Shown one piece after another: positions 24,223-32,896 of a stretch of 64,000 nt of DNA. Numbering within the stretch: the first letter of the stretch is position 1; each line of letters starts with the position of its first letter. Source of the DNA: an uncultured Clostridia bacterium (lineage in GTDB: Bacteria; Bacillota; Clostridia; Peptostreptococcales; Anaerovoracaceae); the NCBI GenBank assembly GCA_937900415.1, contig CALCEY010000012.1:62001-126000 (forward strand). The letters run 5' to 3'. The notes below the pieces were generated by a model that was given only the letters and a program-made list of their open reading frames with translations, ran no database searches and was not told the origin of the DNA. Both the position numbers and the translations under genes were made by a program.

Positions 24223-24888
24223 ATGAACAAGCACACTTCGTCTCTTAAAGACTATGCCTATAAATATATTTTAGACAAAATAAGCGATGGGAATATTGCT
24301 CCCGGCGAAAAACTGAACGAGCACAGCATAAGCACGAAGTTAGACGTAAGCCGCACGCCTGTAAGAGAGGCGCTAATCCAGTTAGAGCATGACGGGCTGC
24401 TGGAAAAATCCCCTAAGCGCGGTTACGTAATCAAAACGCTTACACTGAAGGAGGCCAGCAACGCTTACGTGATTTTAGGCGCACTCGACGGCTTCTCCGC
24501 TTATCTGACATGCGACAGGCTGACCGAAAAGGAAATAAACAACATGCGTTTTCATATAGGCGCAATGGATTTGGCTATAGAAAGCAATAACGTGGACATG
24601 TACTTCACCCAGGAGGAGCAGTTCCACATGACCTACATCAACCTGTGCGATAACGAAGAAATGATTGCTATGATAACCCGGCTGAGAGCCAAGTTCTTAA
24701 GAAAAATGTATAAGATGAGCTTCGGCAAAGATTACGTCAATGTTCTAAAGGAGAGCAACGACGAGCACCGGGAAATTCTGAAATATTTTGAAGCAAGAGA
24801 CCCCCGCGGTGTGCAGGAATATATCCAAAACGTTCACTGGGATCCAAAACATTCGCGTAACGACGTTACAAAAAGAGAAGATATATAA
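24223..24888 (+). CDS. GntR-family regulator, FadR/FCD subfamily
   Basis: 221-residue transcription factor. N-terminal winged helix (residues about 8-72): ILDKISDGNIAPGEKLNEHS, KLDVSRTPVREALIQLEHDGLLE, SPKRGYVIKTL. C-terminal all-helical FCD ligand/metal domain (about 80-210), with EEQFHMTYINLCDNEEM and NDEHREILKYF supplying the histidines typical of the metal-binding FCD class. Divergent from the DDAH-LarA operon across two sets of GTATAC sites, so it is its probable repressor or sensor. Confidence 0.9.
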   Translation: MNKHTSSLKDYAYKYILDKISDGNIAPGEKLNEHSISTKLDVSRTPVREALIQLEHDGLLEKSPKRGYVIKTLTLKEASNAYVILGALDGFSAYLTCDRLTEKEINNMRFHIGAMDLAIESNNVDMYFTQEEQFHMTYINLCDNEEMIAMITRLRAKFLRKMYKMSFGKDYVNVLKESNDEHREILKYFEARDPRGVQEYIQNVHWDPKHSRNDVTKREDI

Positions 24889-24897
24889 GCACAAAAA

Positions 24898-24926
24898 CAG
24901 AGGGCGCAGGCCCTCTGAAGTTTTTA
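24898..24926 (+). terminator. terminator of the GntR gene
   Basis: CAGAGGGC/GCCCTCTG hairpin (loop GCAG) followed by AAGTTTTTA, 10 bases after the stop. Confidence 0.85.
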
Positions 24927-24959
24927 TTGCATTAAATTATCTGAATTATCTTTCTCGTC

Positions 24960-25637
24960 TTACGATATTTCCCCGTTCTTAACATACCCCTCTTCTACCA
25001 TACATTCCACCACCTGCTTGCGGCGCTGCTCCGCCAAATCAGGGTTTACATTAAGGTCATATACTGACGGTGCGTTGGGTATACCGGCCAGCATGGTCGC
25101 CTCATAAGACGAAAGCTGCGACGGCGTTTTGCCAAAATAGCCCATGCTCGCGTCGTATATGCTATAATACCCTGAGCCGAAATATATGGTATTTACATAC
25201 AATTCCAAAATCTCGTCCTTATCGTACTCCTTTTCTATCTCAAAGGCGACCAGAACCTCCGCCACCTTGCGGGTCAGCTTCTTATCCTGCTCAAAATACA
25301 TATTGCGAGCCAGCTGCTGAGTGATCGTGCTTCCGCCCTGCTCCGGCGCTCCGGCTTTAATATTGTGTAAAACGGCCCTTGCCGTTGATATTGCATCAAA
25401 GCCTCCGTGTTTTCTGAACCTGCTGTCTTCCCCGGCTATAACAGCATTTATATATATAGTGGTCAAATCCTCATACTTCGTGTAATTTTCCCGGCTTTGG
25501 ATTTCTTGAATCTTTTCAGCTACGGAAATCTCATCCGTAACCTCCTTATACATCCTATAGCCGCCGTACACTGTGTATCCTGCCGCTAAAAGCAACACCG
25601 CCAGCAGCAGCGTCAATAATCTCTTTATGAATCTCAT
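24960..25637 (-). CDS. monofunctional peptidoglycan glycosyltransferase (GT51)
   Basis: Membrane-anchored glycosyltransferase that polymerises lipid II into glycan strands. One N-terminal transmembrane helix (residues about 6-25) is followed by a GT51 domain with the five conserved motifs: GEDSRFRKHGGFD (catalytic Glu about 71), EQGGSTITQQLARN (about 100-113), RKVAEVLVAFEIEKEYDKDEILELYVN (second Glu) and YFGKTPSQLSSYEATMLAGIPNAP. At 225 residues there is no transpeptidase domain. It is 15 bases after the GntR gene and co-directional. Confidence 0.9.
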   Translation of the reverse strand: MRFIKRLLTLLLAVLLLAAGYTVYGGYRMYKEVTDEISVAEKIQEIQSRENYTKYEDLTTIYINAVIAGEDSRFRKHGGFDAISTARAVLHNIKAGAPEQGGSTITQQLARNMYFEQDKKLTRKVAEVLVAFEIEKEYDKDEILELYVNTIYFGSGYYSIYDASMGYFGKTPSQLSSYEATMLAGIPNAPSVYDLNVNPDLAEQRRKQVVECMVEEGYVKNGEIS

Positions 25638-25652
25638 CCTTTTCCCCTGTTT

Positions 25653-26336
25653 CTATCGTTGCGCCGTACCCTGAAATATAGTTTCCCCTTCGTCTATTAC
25701 AAATTGCTTCAGCTTCTTTACATGTTCTCCCGCGGCAACTCTGGCTTTTTCAAAGTTCCCGCTTAATATGGCCTTTTCAATTTCTCTGTGTTCCATTGGC
25801 ATACGCTCATATCTTGAAAAATCATCGTAATAAAGATACCTAAAGCGCAGAGCCATTTCCTGAACTTGTGAAAACAGCTGAATCAAGGTCTTATTGCCGC
25901 TGCAATTCACTATCAACTGATGGAATCTTTCGTCGCACCTTATTATATCTTCGGTTTTTCCCGCTTCTACCGCTTCCTTATATTCCAGCGTAACTCTTAC
26001 GAGCAGCTCTTTTTCCTCATCGCTTACCTTTTGCGCTGCCATTGCCGCTGCCATCGCCTCTAAATCCTCCCTGACTTCGAGGACGTCGACCATATCCTTT
26101 ATGGATACGTCCGAAGCGTATGCGCCCTTGCGAGGTTCAATCGTAACGAGACCTTCCTTTTCAAGTTTTCTGATGGCTTCTCTTACAGGAGTTCTGCTGA
26201 CGCCCAGCTCTTCTGCGAGTTCTATTTCCATCATCCTCGTTCCGGGCGCAATTTCTCCCACAAGAATTTCCCGCTTCAGCTCCTCATAAACTATCTCTCG
26301 CAATGGCCTGTGATTTTGCAAATCGAAATTTATCAT
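25653..26336 (-). CDS. GntR-family regulator, FCD subfamily
   Basis: 227-residue regulator with N-terminal wHTH (EELKREILVGEIAPGTRMME, LAEELGVSRTPVREAIRKLEKEGL, EPRKGAYASDV) and FCD domain (about 80-215; DERFHQLIVNCSGN, MPMEHREIEKAIL giving the metal-binding Asp/His set). It lies 24 bases downstream of ispE in the same direction; the ispE-GntR pair recurs in Clostridia. Targets unknown. Confidence 0.88.
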   Translation of the reverse strand: MINFDLQNHRPLREIVYEELKREILVGEIAPGTRMMEIELAEELGVSRTPVREAIRKLEKEGLVTIEPRKGAYASDVSIKDMVDVLEVREDLEAMAAAMAAQKVSDEEKELLVRVTLEYKEAVEAGKTEDIIRCDERFHQLIVNCSGNKTLIQLFSQVQEMALRFRYLYYDDFSRYERMPMEHREIEKAILSGNFEKARVAAGEHVKKLKQFVIDEGETIFQGTAQR

Positions 26337-26360
26337 CCTTTTCCTCCATATCCTAATGCC

Positions 26361-27254
26361 CTACAAAGTCTTTGCCCAATAAGCTTCATAACCCTTTCTT
26401 CTCATATATAAGCAGGCCGCTTTAGCCTCTTTAATGCTTGAGAACAATCCAAAAACCGTGGGTCCGCTGCCGGTCATAAGCACCTTTTCCGCAGCAGTTT
26501 CTTTTTCAATTTCTTCTTTTATGCTTCTGACTTCTCCATAGTTGTCGAGAGTATATACTTCGAGCACATTTATCATCTGCTTATATGCAGTGTTCGCATT
26601 TCCCCTTTTCAGAGAGCCTACAAGCTTCTCCGTATCGGGTCTTTCAACTATCTCGCAGCTGTCCATGCCCTGATATACTTCCTTTGTGGAAACTCCGAAG
26701 GCAGGCTTGACCAGCATAACCGCCCGTCTGAATTTACTCTTAAATGCGGTAAGCTCGGCTCCCGTTCCTTCGCCGATAGCACAACCGTACCTGCTGTTTT
26801 GCGTAAGCACGCAAAAGGGAACGTCAGCCCCCAGTCCGGCTCCCAGCTTGCAGAGAGCTCTCGTGTTAAGCTTAATATTCCAAAGTCTGTTTAAGGCTGT
26901 AAGAACTGCGGCGCCGTTGCCGCTTCCGCCGGCAAGTCCTGCCGATACGGGAATATGCTTGTCGAGATATATCTCTATTTTACCGCCTCCTATATCGGAA
27001 GAAAATTTCTCAGCCATAAGAGCGGCCGCCTTATATGCTATGTTTCTTTCGTCTTTCGGCAGAAAAGGCCTGTTGCTGTCGAGGCTTATTTCAATGGCAC
27101 GGACTTGTGCAGGCGTCCATTTAACCGAAACCGTATCACAGAGGGAAATCTTCTGCATTACGGTCTGTACGGAATGATACCCGTCGGCTCTGATTCCGCT
27201 GATGTTCAAAGATAAATTTATTTTACCGTATGACTTTATTATTTCTTCTGCCAT
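26361..27254 (-). CDS. ispE: 4-diphosphocytidyl-2-C-methyl-D-erythritol kinase
   Basis: GHMP-family kinase of the non-mevalonate isoprenoid pathway: phosphorylates CDP-methylerythritol. 297 residues. Motif 1 SYGKINLSLNI (residue about 8) with the substrate lysine, the ATP-binding glycine-rich motif 2 PVSAGLAGGSGNGAAVL (about 111-127), the catalytic Asp in GAGLGADVPFCV (about 150) and motif 3 VLMTGSGPTVFGLF (about 268) are all present. Cotranscribed with a GntR regulator and the transglycosylase. Confidence 0.93.
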   Translation of the reverse strand: MAEEIIKSYGKINLSLNISGIRADGYHSVQTVMQKISLCDTVSVKWTPAQVRAIEISLDSNRPFLPKDERNIAYKAAALMAEKFSSDIGGGKIEIYLDKHIPVSAGLAGGSGNGAAVLTALNRLWNIKLNTRALCKLGAGLGADVPFCVLTQNSRYGCAIGEGTGAELTAFKSKFRRAVMLVKPAFGVSTKEVYQGMDSCEIVERPDTEKLVGSLKRGNANTAYKQMINVLEVYTLDNYGEVRSIKEEIEKETAAEKVLMTGSGPTVFGLFSSIKEAKAACLYMRRKGYEAYWAKTL

Positions 27255-27269
27255 TTTCTCACCTTAACG

Positions 27270-27298
27270 AAAAATGAGAGGGAGAGCCTCTCATTTTT
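27270..27298 (-). terminator. terminator between the Ig-like gene and ispE
   Basis: AAAAATGAGAGG (27270-27281) / CCTCTCATTTTT (27287-27298) hairpin, 15 bases after the Ig-like gene stop and ahead of ispE. Confidence 0.85.
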
Positions 27299-27313
27299 CT
27301 ATTTAACTGCTGT

Positions 27314-28141
27314 TTATTTCTTTTTCTTTTTAGCAGCAGCTTTTCTCTTTGCCGCCTTGGCTCTTTCTTCTTCGGCGGCAGCTCGTTTGGCTGCTACGTA
27401 TTTACTTCCTGCTTCCGAGGCAGAATGTCTTACTTTTACTCTGTAGTTATCGCTTTCCTCTTCTTCCTCTTCTTCTATTTCGGCTGCCTTCCTCGCAGCT
27501 CTTTCCGCTTCCTTCGCTTTTCTCTTCTGATCTTTTTCTACTATTTCTTCAACAGATTTCCCTGTCTTTTTAGCTTCTTTATACGGATTTACTTTTTCCT
27601 GTTTCTTTCTTTCCTCTTCAACAGTCTTCTTGGCAGCCCTTGATGTAGCTACTATCATACCTCCGAACATAAGTATCATCATTCCAAAGCTTATCATCAT
27701 ATTTGTGCTCTGGTTGAGAGTTTTAAAAGTTATCTCCTTATCTTCGCCAAGCTGTTTGCCGTTGTCGTCCACCAGATCTCCTGATATCTTCAAAGTATAT
27801 TCACTGTTGCTTTCAACAGTAACTTTTTTGTCTGAATTCATATCTAAAAGGACGAGAACTACTCCTTTTTCTTTGGAAGCATATATTACTCTCGTAGGAA
27901 GCTTCTTGCCCTCGCTGTCATAAAGCTGAAATACGTCCTTGTTGGTCTTTCCCGCTTTTTCCTCCGACATATCTCCGTCAAAATACAGCTTTACTCCCAG
28001 ATTCTCTAAGGAAGCGCCTTTGGAGCCGTCTTTAGGGTATGAATCTTCGAGCACGAGCTTGCCGCTGTCGGCAAAGCAGACAGATACTGATAATGTTACT
28101 AAAAGTGCTGCTAATGTAAAGATAGCACCAATTTTTTTCAT
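27314..28141 (-). CDS. membrane-anchored protein with SbsA-like Ig (Big_5) domain and basic C-tail
   Basis: 275 residues. Signal peptide MKKIGAIFTLAALLVTLSVSVCFA, then a single bacterial Ig-like domain of the Big_5/SbsA type (about 28-143: DSYPKDGSKGASLENLGVKL, FDGDMSEEK, YTLKISGDLVDDNGKQL), a transmembrane helix (about 148-166, MMISFGMMILMFGGMIVA) and a long cytoplasmic tail extremely rich in Lys, Ala and Glu ending in AAAKKKKK. The tail could bind nucleic acid or membrane phospholipid heads. Its ATG overlaps the tadA stop by 4 bases (ATGA type), so translation is coupled. Function unknown. Confidence 0.75.
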   Translation of the reverse strand: MKKIGAIFTLAALLVTLSVSVCFADSGKLVLEDSYPKDGSKGASLENLGVKLYFDGDMSEEKAGKTNKDVFQLYDSEGKKLPTRVIYASKEKGVVLVLLDMNSDKKVTVESNSEYTLKISGDLVDDNGKQLGEDKEITFKTLNQSTNMMISFGMMILMFGGMIVATSRAAKKTVEEERKKQEKVNPYKEAKKTGKSVEEIVEKDQKRKAKEAERAARKAAEIEEEEEEESDNYRVKVRHSASEAGSKYVAAKRAAAEEERAKAAKRKAAAKKKKK

Positions 28142-28614
28142 TGTTTTGTGTCCTCCGGTTTCTGTTCTTTAGTTTTCCTAAGGGCTCTGAAAAAATCTTT
28201 AAGGATTTTGCTACATTCCTCCTGCATCAGCCCCGTATTTATGTTTACTCTGTGATTTAGTCTTTCTTCCTGCGGAATATTGAATACCGACCCGCAAGCG
28301 CCTGCTTTGGGATCCATGGTTCCTATATACAAATTTTCTATTCTGGCCCATACTATGGCTCCGGCGCACATGGCGCAAGGTTCGGCAGTTACGTACATAT
28401 CGCATCCCGAAAGCCGCCAGCCTCCCAAAAATGAAGCCGCCTGCCTTATAGCCATCATCTCCGCATGAGCTGTGGGATCCTTGGCAGATTCGGTCAGATT
28501 ATGACCTCTTCCCATTATGATGCCGTCTTTCACTATCACGGCTCCGATAGGAACTTCTCCCAGCTCCCCGGCTTTTTCCGCTTCCTTTAAAGCTTCCATC
28601 ATAAACTTTTTCAT
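28138..28614 (-). CDS. tadA: tRNA-specific adenosine deaminase
   Basis: Deaminates A34 to inosine in tRNA-Arg(ACG). Zinc/active-site motifs HAEMMAI (about residue 55) and EPCAMCAGAIVWARI (about 84-98), plus VPIGAVIVKDG and the C-terminal ALRKTKEQ helix. I place the start at ATG 28614 (MKKFMMEALKEAEKAG, the usual family opening). An in-frame ATG further upstream (28659) exists but a consensus promoter lies inside that extension. There is no ribosome site before 28614, so the mRNA may be leaderless. Confidence 0.88.
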   Translation of the reverse strand: MKKFMMEALKEAEKAGELGEVPIGAVIVKDGIIMGRGHNLTESAKDPTAHAEMMAIRQAASFLGGWRLSGCDMYVTAEPCAMCAGAIVWARIENLYIGTMDPKAGACGSVFNIPQEERLNHRVNINTGLMQEECSKILKDFFRALRKTKEQKPEDTKQ

Positions 28615-28624
28615 ATACTTTATA

Positions 28625-28653
28625 ATATTAACACATTCTTTTCGTGAGTTCAA
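28625..28653 (-). promoter_or_regulatory. tadA promoter abutting the start codon
   Basis: TTGAAC (28648-28653), 17-base spacer, TAATAT (28625-28630). The -10 box ends 10 bases before the A of ATG, which would put transcription start on or next to the start codon. Confidence 0.5.
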
Positions 28654-28723
28654 CTGCATTTTGCATACAAGCTTTCATGCCCTGTAGCGTTACAATAGAT
28701 GCGAGGCTTTAGGGGTAGAAAAA

Positions 28724-28786
28724 AGCGATTGAGTCCATTAGAATGGTTTTACCACAAATCACCTAATGAAAGGACTATTAATCGCT
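28724..28786. other. long imperfect hairpin at the edge of the mobile-element remnant
   Basis: AGCGATTGAGTCCATTAG (28724-28741) pairs imperfectly with CTAATGAAAGGACTATTAAT plus CGCT (28763-28786). It ends one base before the ATG of the transposase-like fragment, so it may be the element's leader or terminal structure. Confidence 0.45.
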
Positions 28787-28852
28787 ATGAACAGTATAGC
28801 ACATTCTCAACGATATTCGCCACATACAATTGACACAAGATTTCATGCTTAA
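28787..28852 (+). pseudogene. N-terminal fragment of an IS transposase/integrase
   Basis: Twenty-one codons starting MNSIAHSQRYSPHTIDTRFH then a stop. The opening resembles N-termini of integrase-type (IS3/IS481-like) transposases in Clostridia; the remainder has been lost or scrambled. Identification is from memory of the motif and is tentative. Confidence 0.4.
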
Positions 28853-29271
28853 AACGCTATAAAGCCGCCGTTTCGTAAGCTAACCTCCAAACTTCGGCAA
28901 TGCAAGCCGGTGACGGACTTATTCTTTACCTACGATAAACACGCCGGCGATTTTTTAACCAAACGCTCGGCTCTGGCTTTTGCAAAGACAATCTGCAAAA
29001 ATGGGGCGTTGAACCGGAGAAAGCGGCTAAATAAACACACACATCAATAAGCCGGAAAAGTAAGCTATAGGCCGCACGTCATAAAGCGGAAGCTGTCCTA
29101 CACAAACCGACGCACAATAGTTGCGCTCTGCAAAAGATATACCCAAAAGCATTAAAAAGCTCGCACCTTCATACCCCGAATGCGAGCCGGAAATTCATAA
29201 AGCGCGATTTTCGATATTACTAAAATATTAAAACAGCCACGTCCTCTTTTCTCGCATAGTGATAATAACAA
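28853..29271. mobile_element. decayed mobile-element / non-coding stretch
   Basis: About 420 bases between the transposase fragment and the nhaC terminator with many stop codons in all frames, a different oligonucleotide flavour from the neighbouring genes (many CGG/CCG words in an A-rich background) and no intact ORF. Best explained as a decayed insertion, but no end repeats were found. Confidence 0.35.
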
Positions 29272-29296
29272 AGCGGCTCGCCTTGGGCGAGCCGCT
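29272..29296 (-). terminator. terminator of the M28-nhaC operon
   Basis: Perfect 11-bp GC-rich stem AGCGGCTCGCC/GGCGAGCCGCT with TTG loop; the minus-strand continuation is TTTGTTATT. It lies 46 bases after the nhaC stop. Confidence 0.85.
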
Positions 29297-29341
29297 GTCG
29301 AATTCATGAAAAGCAGGCTACCTGATATGGTTGCTGTTTTA

Positions 29342-31069
29342 CTACTGTTTTATTGCTGCCTTTCCACTTGCTTCAGCTTCTGCTTCACGCTGCAAATCCT
29401 CCGTCTTGGTGCTCTTTCCAACAAGCCTTACAAATATTGCTATTGCGGCTATGCCGAGAGGAATCAGGATTATAGGCGATACTCCCGCAGCCGCAGGTAT
29501 AAAGCCTATCGCTCCGGCTGCAATTGCAGCAACCATAGCGTATGGAACCTGAGTTTTCGCATGGTCTATCAAGTCTGCGGCAGAACCCATCGACGACATG
29601 ATAGTCGTATCTGAAAGAGGAGAACAGTGATCTCCGAAAATTGAGCCGCAGGTGCAGGCTGCGATGGTAACAATACAGAGGTCGCTCATTTCGCCTCCTG
29701 TTATTCCCCATGTCAAAGGGAAGGCTATAGGAATCATGATAGCCGTTGTTCCGTAAGAGGTTCCCGTAGCAAAGGCAACCAGGCAGGATATCAAGAACAG
29801 AACTACAGGAATCAGTATTCCCGGTATCGAGTCGCCTACGACATGAGAAATGTAGTTTCCTGTTCCCAGGTTTTCCATGGCCGTTCCCGACGCCCATGCC
29901 AGGACCAGTATTGTATCGGTTAAGAGAAGCTCCTTGCAGCCTCCCAGCCACACGTCAATACATTCCTTTAAAGTCATGATTTTTTGAACCATGGCCATTA
30001 TTATGGAAAGAATTGAGGTGAATATAACAGAATACAGTATGCTGGTAGCGGCGTCGGCATTTCCAAGAGCATTCTGTATGCCTGTAAAATTGAAAGGTTC
30101 ATCTACGCCGCCGCCCGTATACCACAGTGCCATTATCGTTACTACAGTAAACACGACGATAGGAACTACTGCGTTACAGATACGCAGAGGAGCTCCCTCT
30201 TTAACGTTCATGGCGTCAAGCTCCTTGCTTATCATAGGCTTGGCATTGTCTTCATAAAGCTTTCCCTGAAGACGCGCACGCTTCTCAGCTCTGTACATCG
30301 GGCCGTAATCTCTCTGCATGAGGATTATTATGAGGACCATGAATATGGCGAAAATGTTGTAAAATCTGTAAGGTATCGTCTGAATAAACGTTCCGCAGGC
30401 ATTGCCGTCATATCCTACCGACGAAAAAGCCAACGCTATCATACCTATCTCATAAGCCGTCCAGGATGAGATAGGCGCAAGGTCTGTAACAGGGCCGGCA
30501 GTAGAGTCGATTACATAAGAAAGCTTTTCTCTTGAAATCCGTTCTCTGTCAGTCGCAGGTCTCATGGTAGGGCCTACTACAAGAGAGTTGGCGTAATCCT
30601 CGAAGAATATTATAAGACCCATTATCCATGTTATGAGCAGTGAATTTTTAGCGTTCTTCGCCTTTCTCGACATGGCGATTGCCATCGCCTGCATTCCGCC
30701 CATTTTGCTCATTATTGCGATAAGGCCTCCCACCGCCAGTATGAATACCAGCAGTGTTGCGTTCCAGCTGTCGGTAACCGTACCCACTATGTATGTGTCG
30801 CAGGTTCTGAGGAAGGCTGTAAAAACATTTCCTCCGTCAAGGATTATCGCTCCGGCAAAAATTGCCGCAGCCAGGGATAAAACCACCTGTTTTGTTATAA
30901 ATGATAAAACTATAGCTAAAAAAGGCGTTACGAGAGAAAGCAGTCCGTAATGAGCGGAAGCTTCTTCTCCCGTTTCACTTTCCGCAAAAACGATATTTGT
31001 CGCAAGAATCGTAACGGCTATAAGAAGCGCCGCAATAATCCATCTGCGCTTTGATATTTTCTTACTCAT
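29342..31069 (-). CDS. nhaC: NhaC-family Na+/H+ (or substrate-exchange) antiporter
   Basis: Polytopic membrane antiporter, 575 residues and about 12-13 transmembrane segments. Family features: IIFFEDYANSLVVGPTMRPATDR (about residues 162-184), DSTAGPVTDLAPISSWTAYEIG, LAWASGTAMENLGTGNYI, ATGTSYGTTAIMIPIAFPL and CGSIFGDHCSPLSDTTIMSS (about 490-508). The family moves Na+/H+ and, in some members, amino or organic acids. It is 36 bases after the M28 peptidase gene and shares its sigma-54 promoter, so it may export or exchange a product of peptide breakdown. Confidence 0.9.
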   Translation of the reverse strand: MSKKISKRRWIIAALLIAVTILATNIVFAESETGEEASAHYGLLSLVTPFLAIVLSFITKQVVLSLAAAIFAGAIILDGGNVFTAFLRTCDTYIVGTVTDSWNATLLVFILAVGGLIAIMSKMGGMQAMAIAMSRKAKNAKNSLLITWIMGLIIFFEDYANSLVVGPTMRPATDRERISREKLSYVIDSTAGPVTDLAPISSWTAYEIGMIALAFSSVGYDGNACGTFIQTIPYRFYNIFAIFMVLIIILMQRDYGPMYRAEKRARLQGKLYEDNAKPMISKELDAMNVKEGAPLRICNAVVPIVVFTVVTIMALWYTGGGVDEPFNFTGIQNALGNADAATSILYSVIFTSILSIIMAMVQKIMTLKECIDVWLGGCKELLLTDTILVLAWASGTAMENLGTGNYISHVVGDSIPGILIPVVLFLISCLVAFATGTSYGTTAIMIPIAFPLTWGITGGEMSDLCIVTIAACTCGSIFGDHCSPLSDTTIMSSMGSAADLIDHAKTQVPYAMVAAIAAGAIGFIPAAAGVSPIILIPLGIAAIAIFVRLVGKSTKTEDLQREAEAEASGKAAIKQ

Positions 31070-31105
31070 TTTCTTCTCCCTCCGTTAAAGGAATCAACGT
31101 TAACT

Positions 31106-32896
31106 TCATTTAGACAATGCTGCGTTTGCCAGCGCAATCACGTCAATAGGCACATTGACAGCGTCAAATACCATATTACGTATTCTGAGCACCATCGTCT
31201 CCCACAGATAAAATTCCTCGGAAGCCGGACAAGCCGCATTATATTGGTCTAAAGCTTTTTTCAATGCCGGTATCGGATTTTCTGTCGCTACTGCGCAGCA
31301 TGAATCCTGTCCGTAACGACCGGAATAGCATCTGAACATGGCGGTATGCCTTTCACACATGACAGCAGCTTTGTTGTACAGCTCTTTCTGTGAGTCGTCA
31401 AGACCTTCCCGCACTTTGTAGAAAGCTTTGAGTGCGTCCGCATACTCGTTGATTTTAGGAGTCAGCGTATCAAGTATTTCTTTCGCACGGCCGGAGTCAG
31501 CCATAATACAGCTCCACTGATTTTGCACGTCGTCTGCCAGAGCTTCAAGATTATAAGGAAAAACTGCCGAGTTCAAAAGTTTTTCCACGATATAAATAAA
31601 ATATTCCGCATGCTTGCCCATCAGCTTTTTATCGACCTTATCTACAGTATCGTCGTCTGTATGCAGCCAAGGGCTGTAAAACGCATAGTTAAGCTCTTCC
31701 AGTTTTTCCTCCGTATATTCCGTTGCAAAAGAAGTATAAGGAACTCCGACTCCAAAGAATGACGAATCGCCGCCACCCTTATAGGCATGGTGCCATATGC
31801 CCTCTTCACCGAATACGGCTTCAATCGCATCCATGAGAAGATTTTTCAGCTCAGGCTGACCCTCTACTCCCGGTAGAGTGGTTTCCCTTATCGCTATATT
31901 GTCTATGTTGACATAGCCGACGCACCGCTTCGTCATATCTCCCCAATAATTATCTGCGTACCATGCAGAGCCGCCGCCCTCTGCAATTTCATGGCCGTCC
32001 CAGAAAGCAAACACCAGGCTTCCGTCAAGCTCATCTCTGTGCTTTGCAAAGATTCTGGCGATTTCAAGATTCAGCGCATTTCCGGAAGCATTGCAAATAG
32101 CCGATTTCCCCCAAGCGTCCACGTGACTTCCCACAAGAACATACTTGTTATCATTCTTTCCTTTCAGAAAGCCTGTCGGCTGGTCTGCCGTTATCCATTC
32201 GCGCGTAGCATCGGCTTCGATATGAACTCTTACCTTCGCCTCTTCGCTGCATGCCTCACCTGCTTTTGTCACATTCTGCTCTCCGGCCTTTTTACACAGT
32301 GATGCAAGATATTCTCCGTCTTTTCTTGAAATGCTTATAACCGTAAGTCTTACTACGTCCTTCATGGTTTCCGGCGTAGGGTTTCCCCACTGTGCTTTTA
32401 CTGCGCCCATTTGAATAAGGTCGCTGTCTGCCTCTCCCCAGTTCATAATGATAAGAGCCTTCGCACCCATTTCCCAGGCAATGCGGGCCTTCTCAGGACG
32501 TCCCGGACTCCAGTTCATATTTGTAAGTACGATTTTATCGCTTACGTCTATTCCCTCATAGTCCTCATACGTTCCGGAACCGAGATATATCAGTTCTCCC
32601 TCCAGACCGCCTTCAGGCGTAGAGTCTATATGACCTACCGGGCGAGCTTTTATATGACGCTCTTCAGGAGACAGAAGCTTAAGGCTCGCTTCTCCCGGAT
32701 AACTCTGATACATAGGAAAATGGTCCATACGCGCTTCTATCCCGTTTTCTTCCAGACGGGAACGTATGTATTCCGTAGCCTTTTTCATTTCAGCAGTTCC
32801 GGAAAGCCGCTCTCCTACTTCTTCCACCAGATATGTCATATCGCGGTAAATGTTTTCCAGAGATATTTCACTCTTCAATTTCTCATAAAAATCCAT
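31106..32896 (-). CDS. M28-family zinc (amino)peptidase-like protein
   Basis: 596-residue cytoplasmic M28-type peptidase with an inserted PA-like segment (about residues 85-200). Metal-site elements: VGSHVDAW (H258, D260) and FWDGHEIAEGGGSAWYAD (H302-E303), later WLHTDDDTVDKVD (His about 415). The residue that normally bridges the two zincs, the Asp of GA-D-NAsG, is Cys268 here (SAICNASGNALNLEIA), and the general-base Glu-Glu pair reads His-Glu. So either an altered metal centre or a changed reaction. No signal peptide. First gene of a two-gene operon with nhaC, behind a -24/-12 promoter; AGGAGGTGA ribosome site. Confidence 0.85.
   Translation of the reverse strand: MDFYEKLKSEISLENIYRDMTYLVEEVGERLSGTAEMKKATEYIRSRLEENGIEARMDHFPMYQSYPGEASLKLLSPEERHIKARPVGHIDSTPEGGLEGELIYLGSGTYEDYEGIDVSDKIVLTNMNWSPGRPEKARIAWEMGAKALIIMNWGEADSDLIQMGAVKAQWGNPTPETMKDVVRLTVISISRKDGEYLASLCKKAGEQNVTKAGEACSEEAKVRVHIEADATREWITADQPTGFLKGKNDNKYVLVGSHVDAWGKSAICNASGNALNLEIARIFAKHRDELDGSLVFAFWDGHEIAEGGGSAWYADNYWGDMTKRCVGYVNIDNIAIRETTLPGVEGQPELKNLLMDAIEAVFGEEGIWHHAYKGGGDSSFFGVGVPYTSFATEYTEEKLEELNYAFYSPWLHTDDDTVDKVDKKLMGKHAEYFIYIVEKLLNSAVFPYNLEALADDVQNQWSCIMADSGRAKEILDTLTPKINEYADALKAFYKVREGLDDSQKELYNKAAVMCERHTAMFRCYSGRYGQDSCCAVATENPIPALKKALDQYNAACPASEEFYLWETMVLRIRNMVFDAVNVPIDVIALANAALSK

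Noticed and set aside
29385..29951. Minus-strand 188-codon ORF within nhaC
   Set aside because: Overlaps the conserved NhaC frame; composition of an out-of-frame translation.
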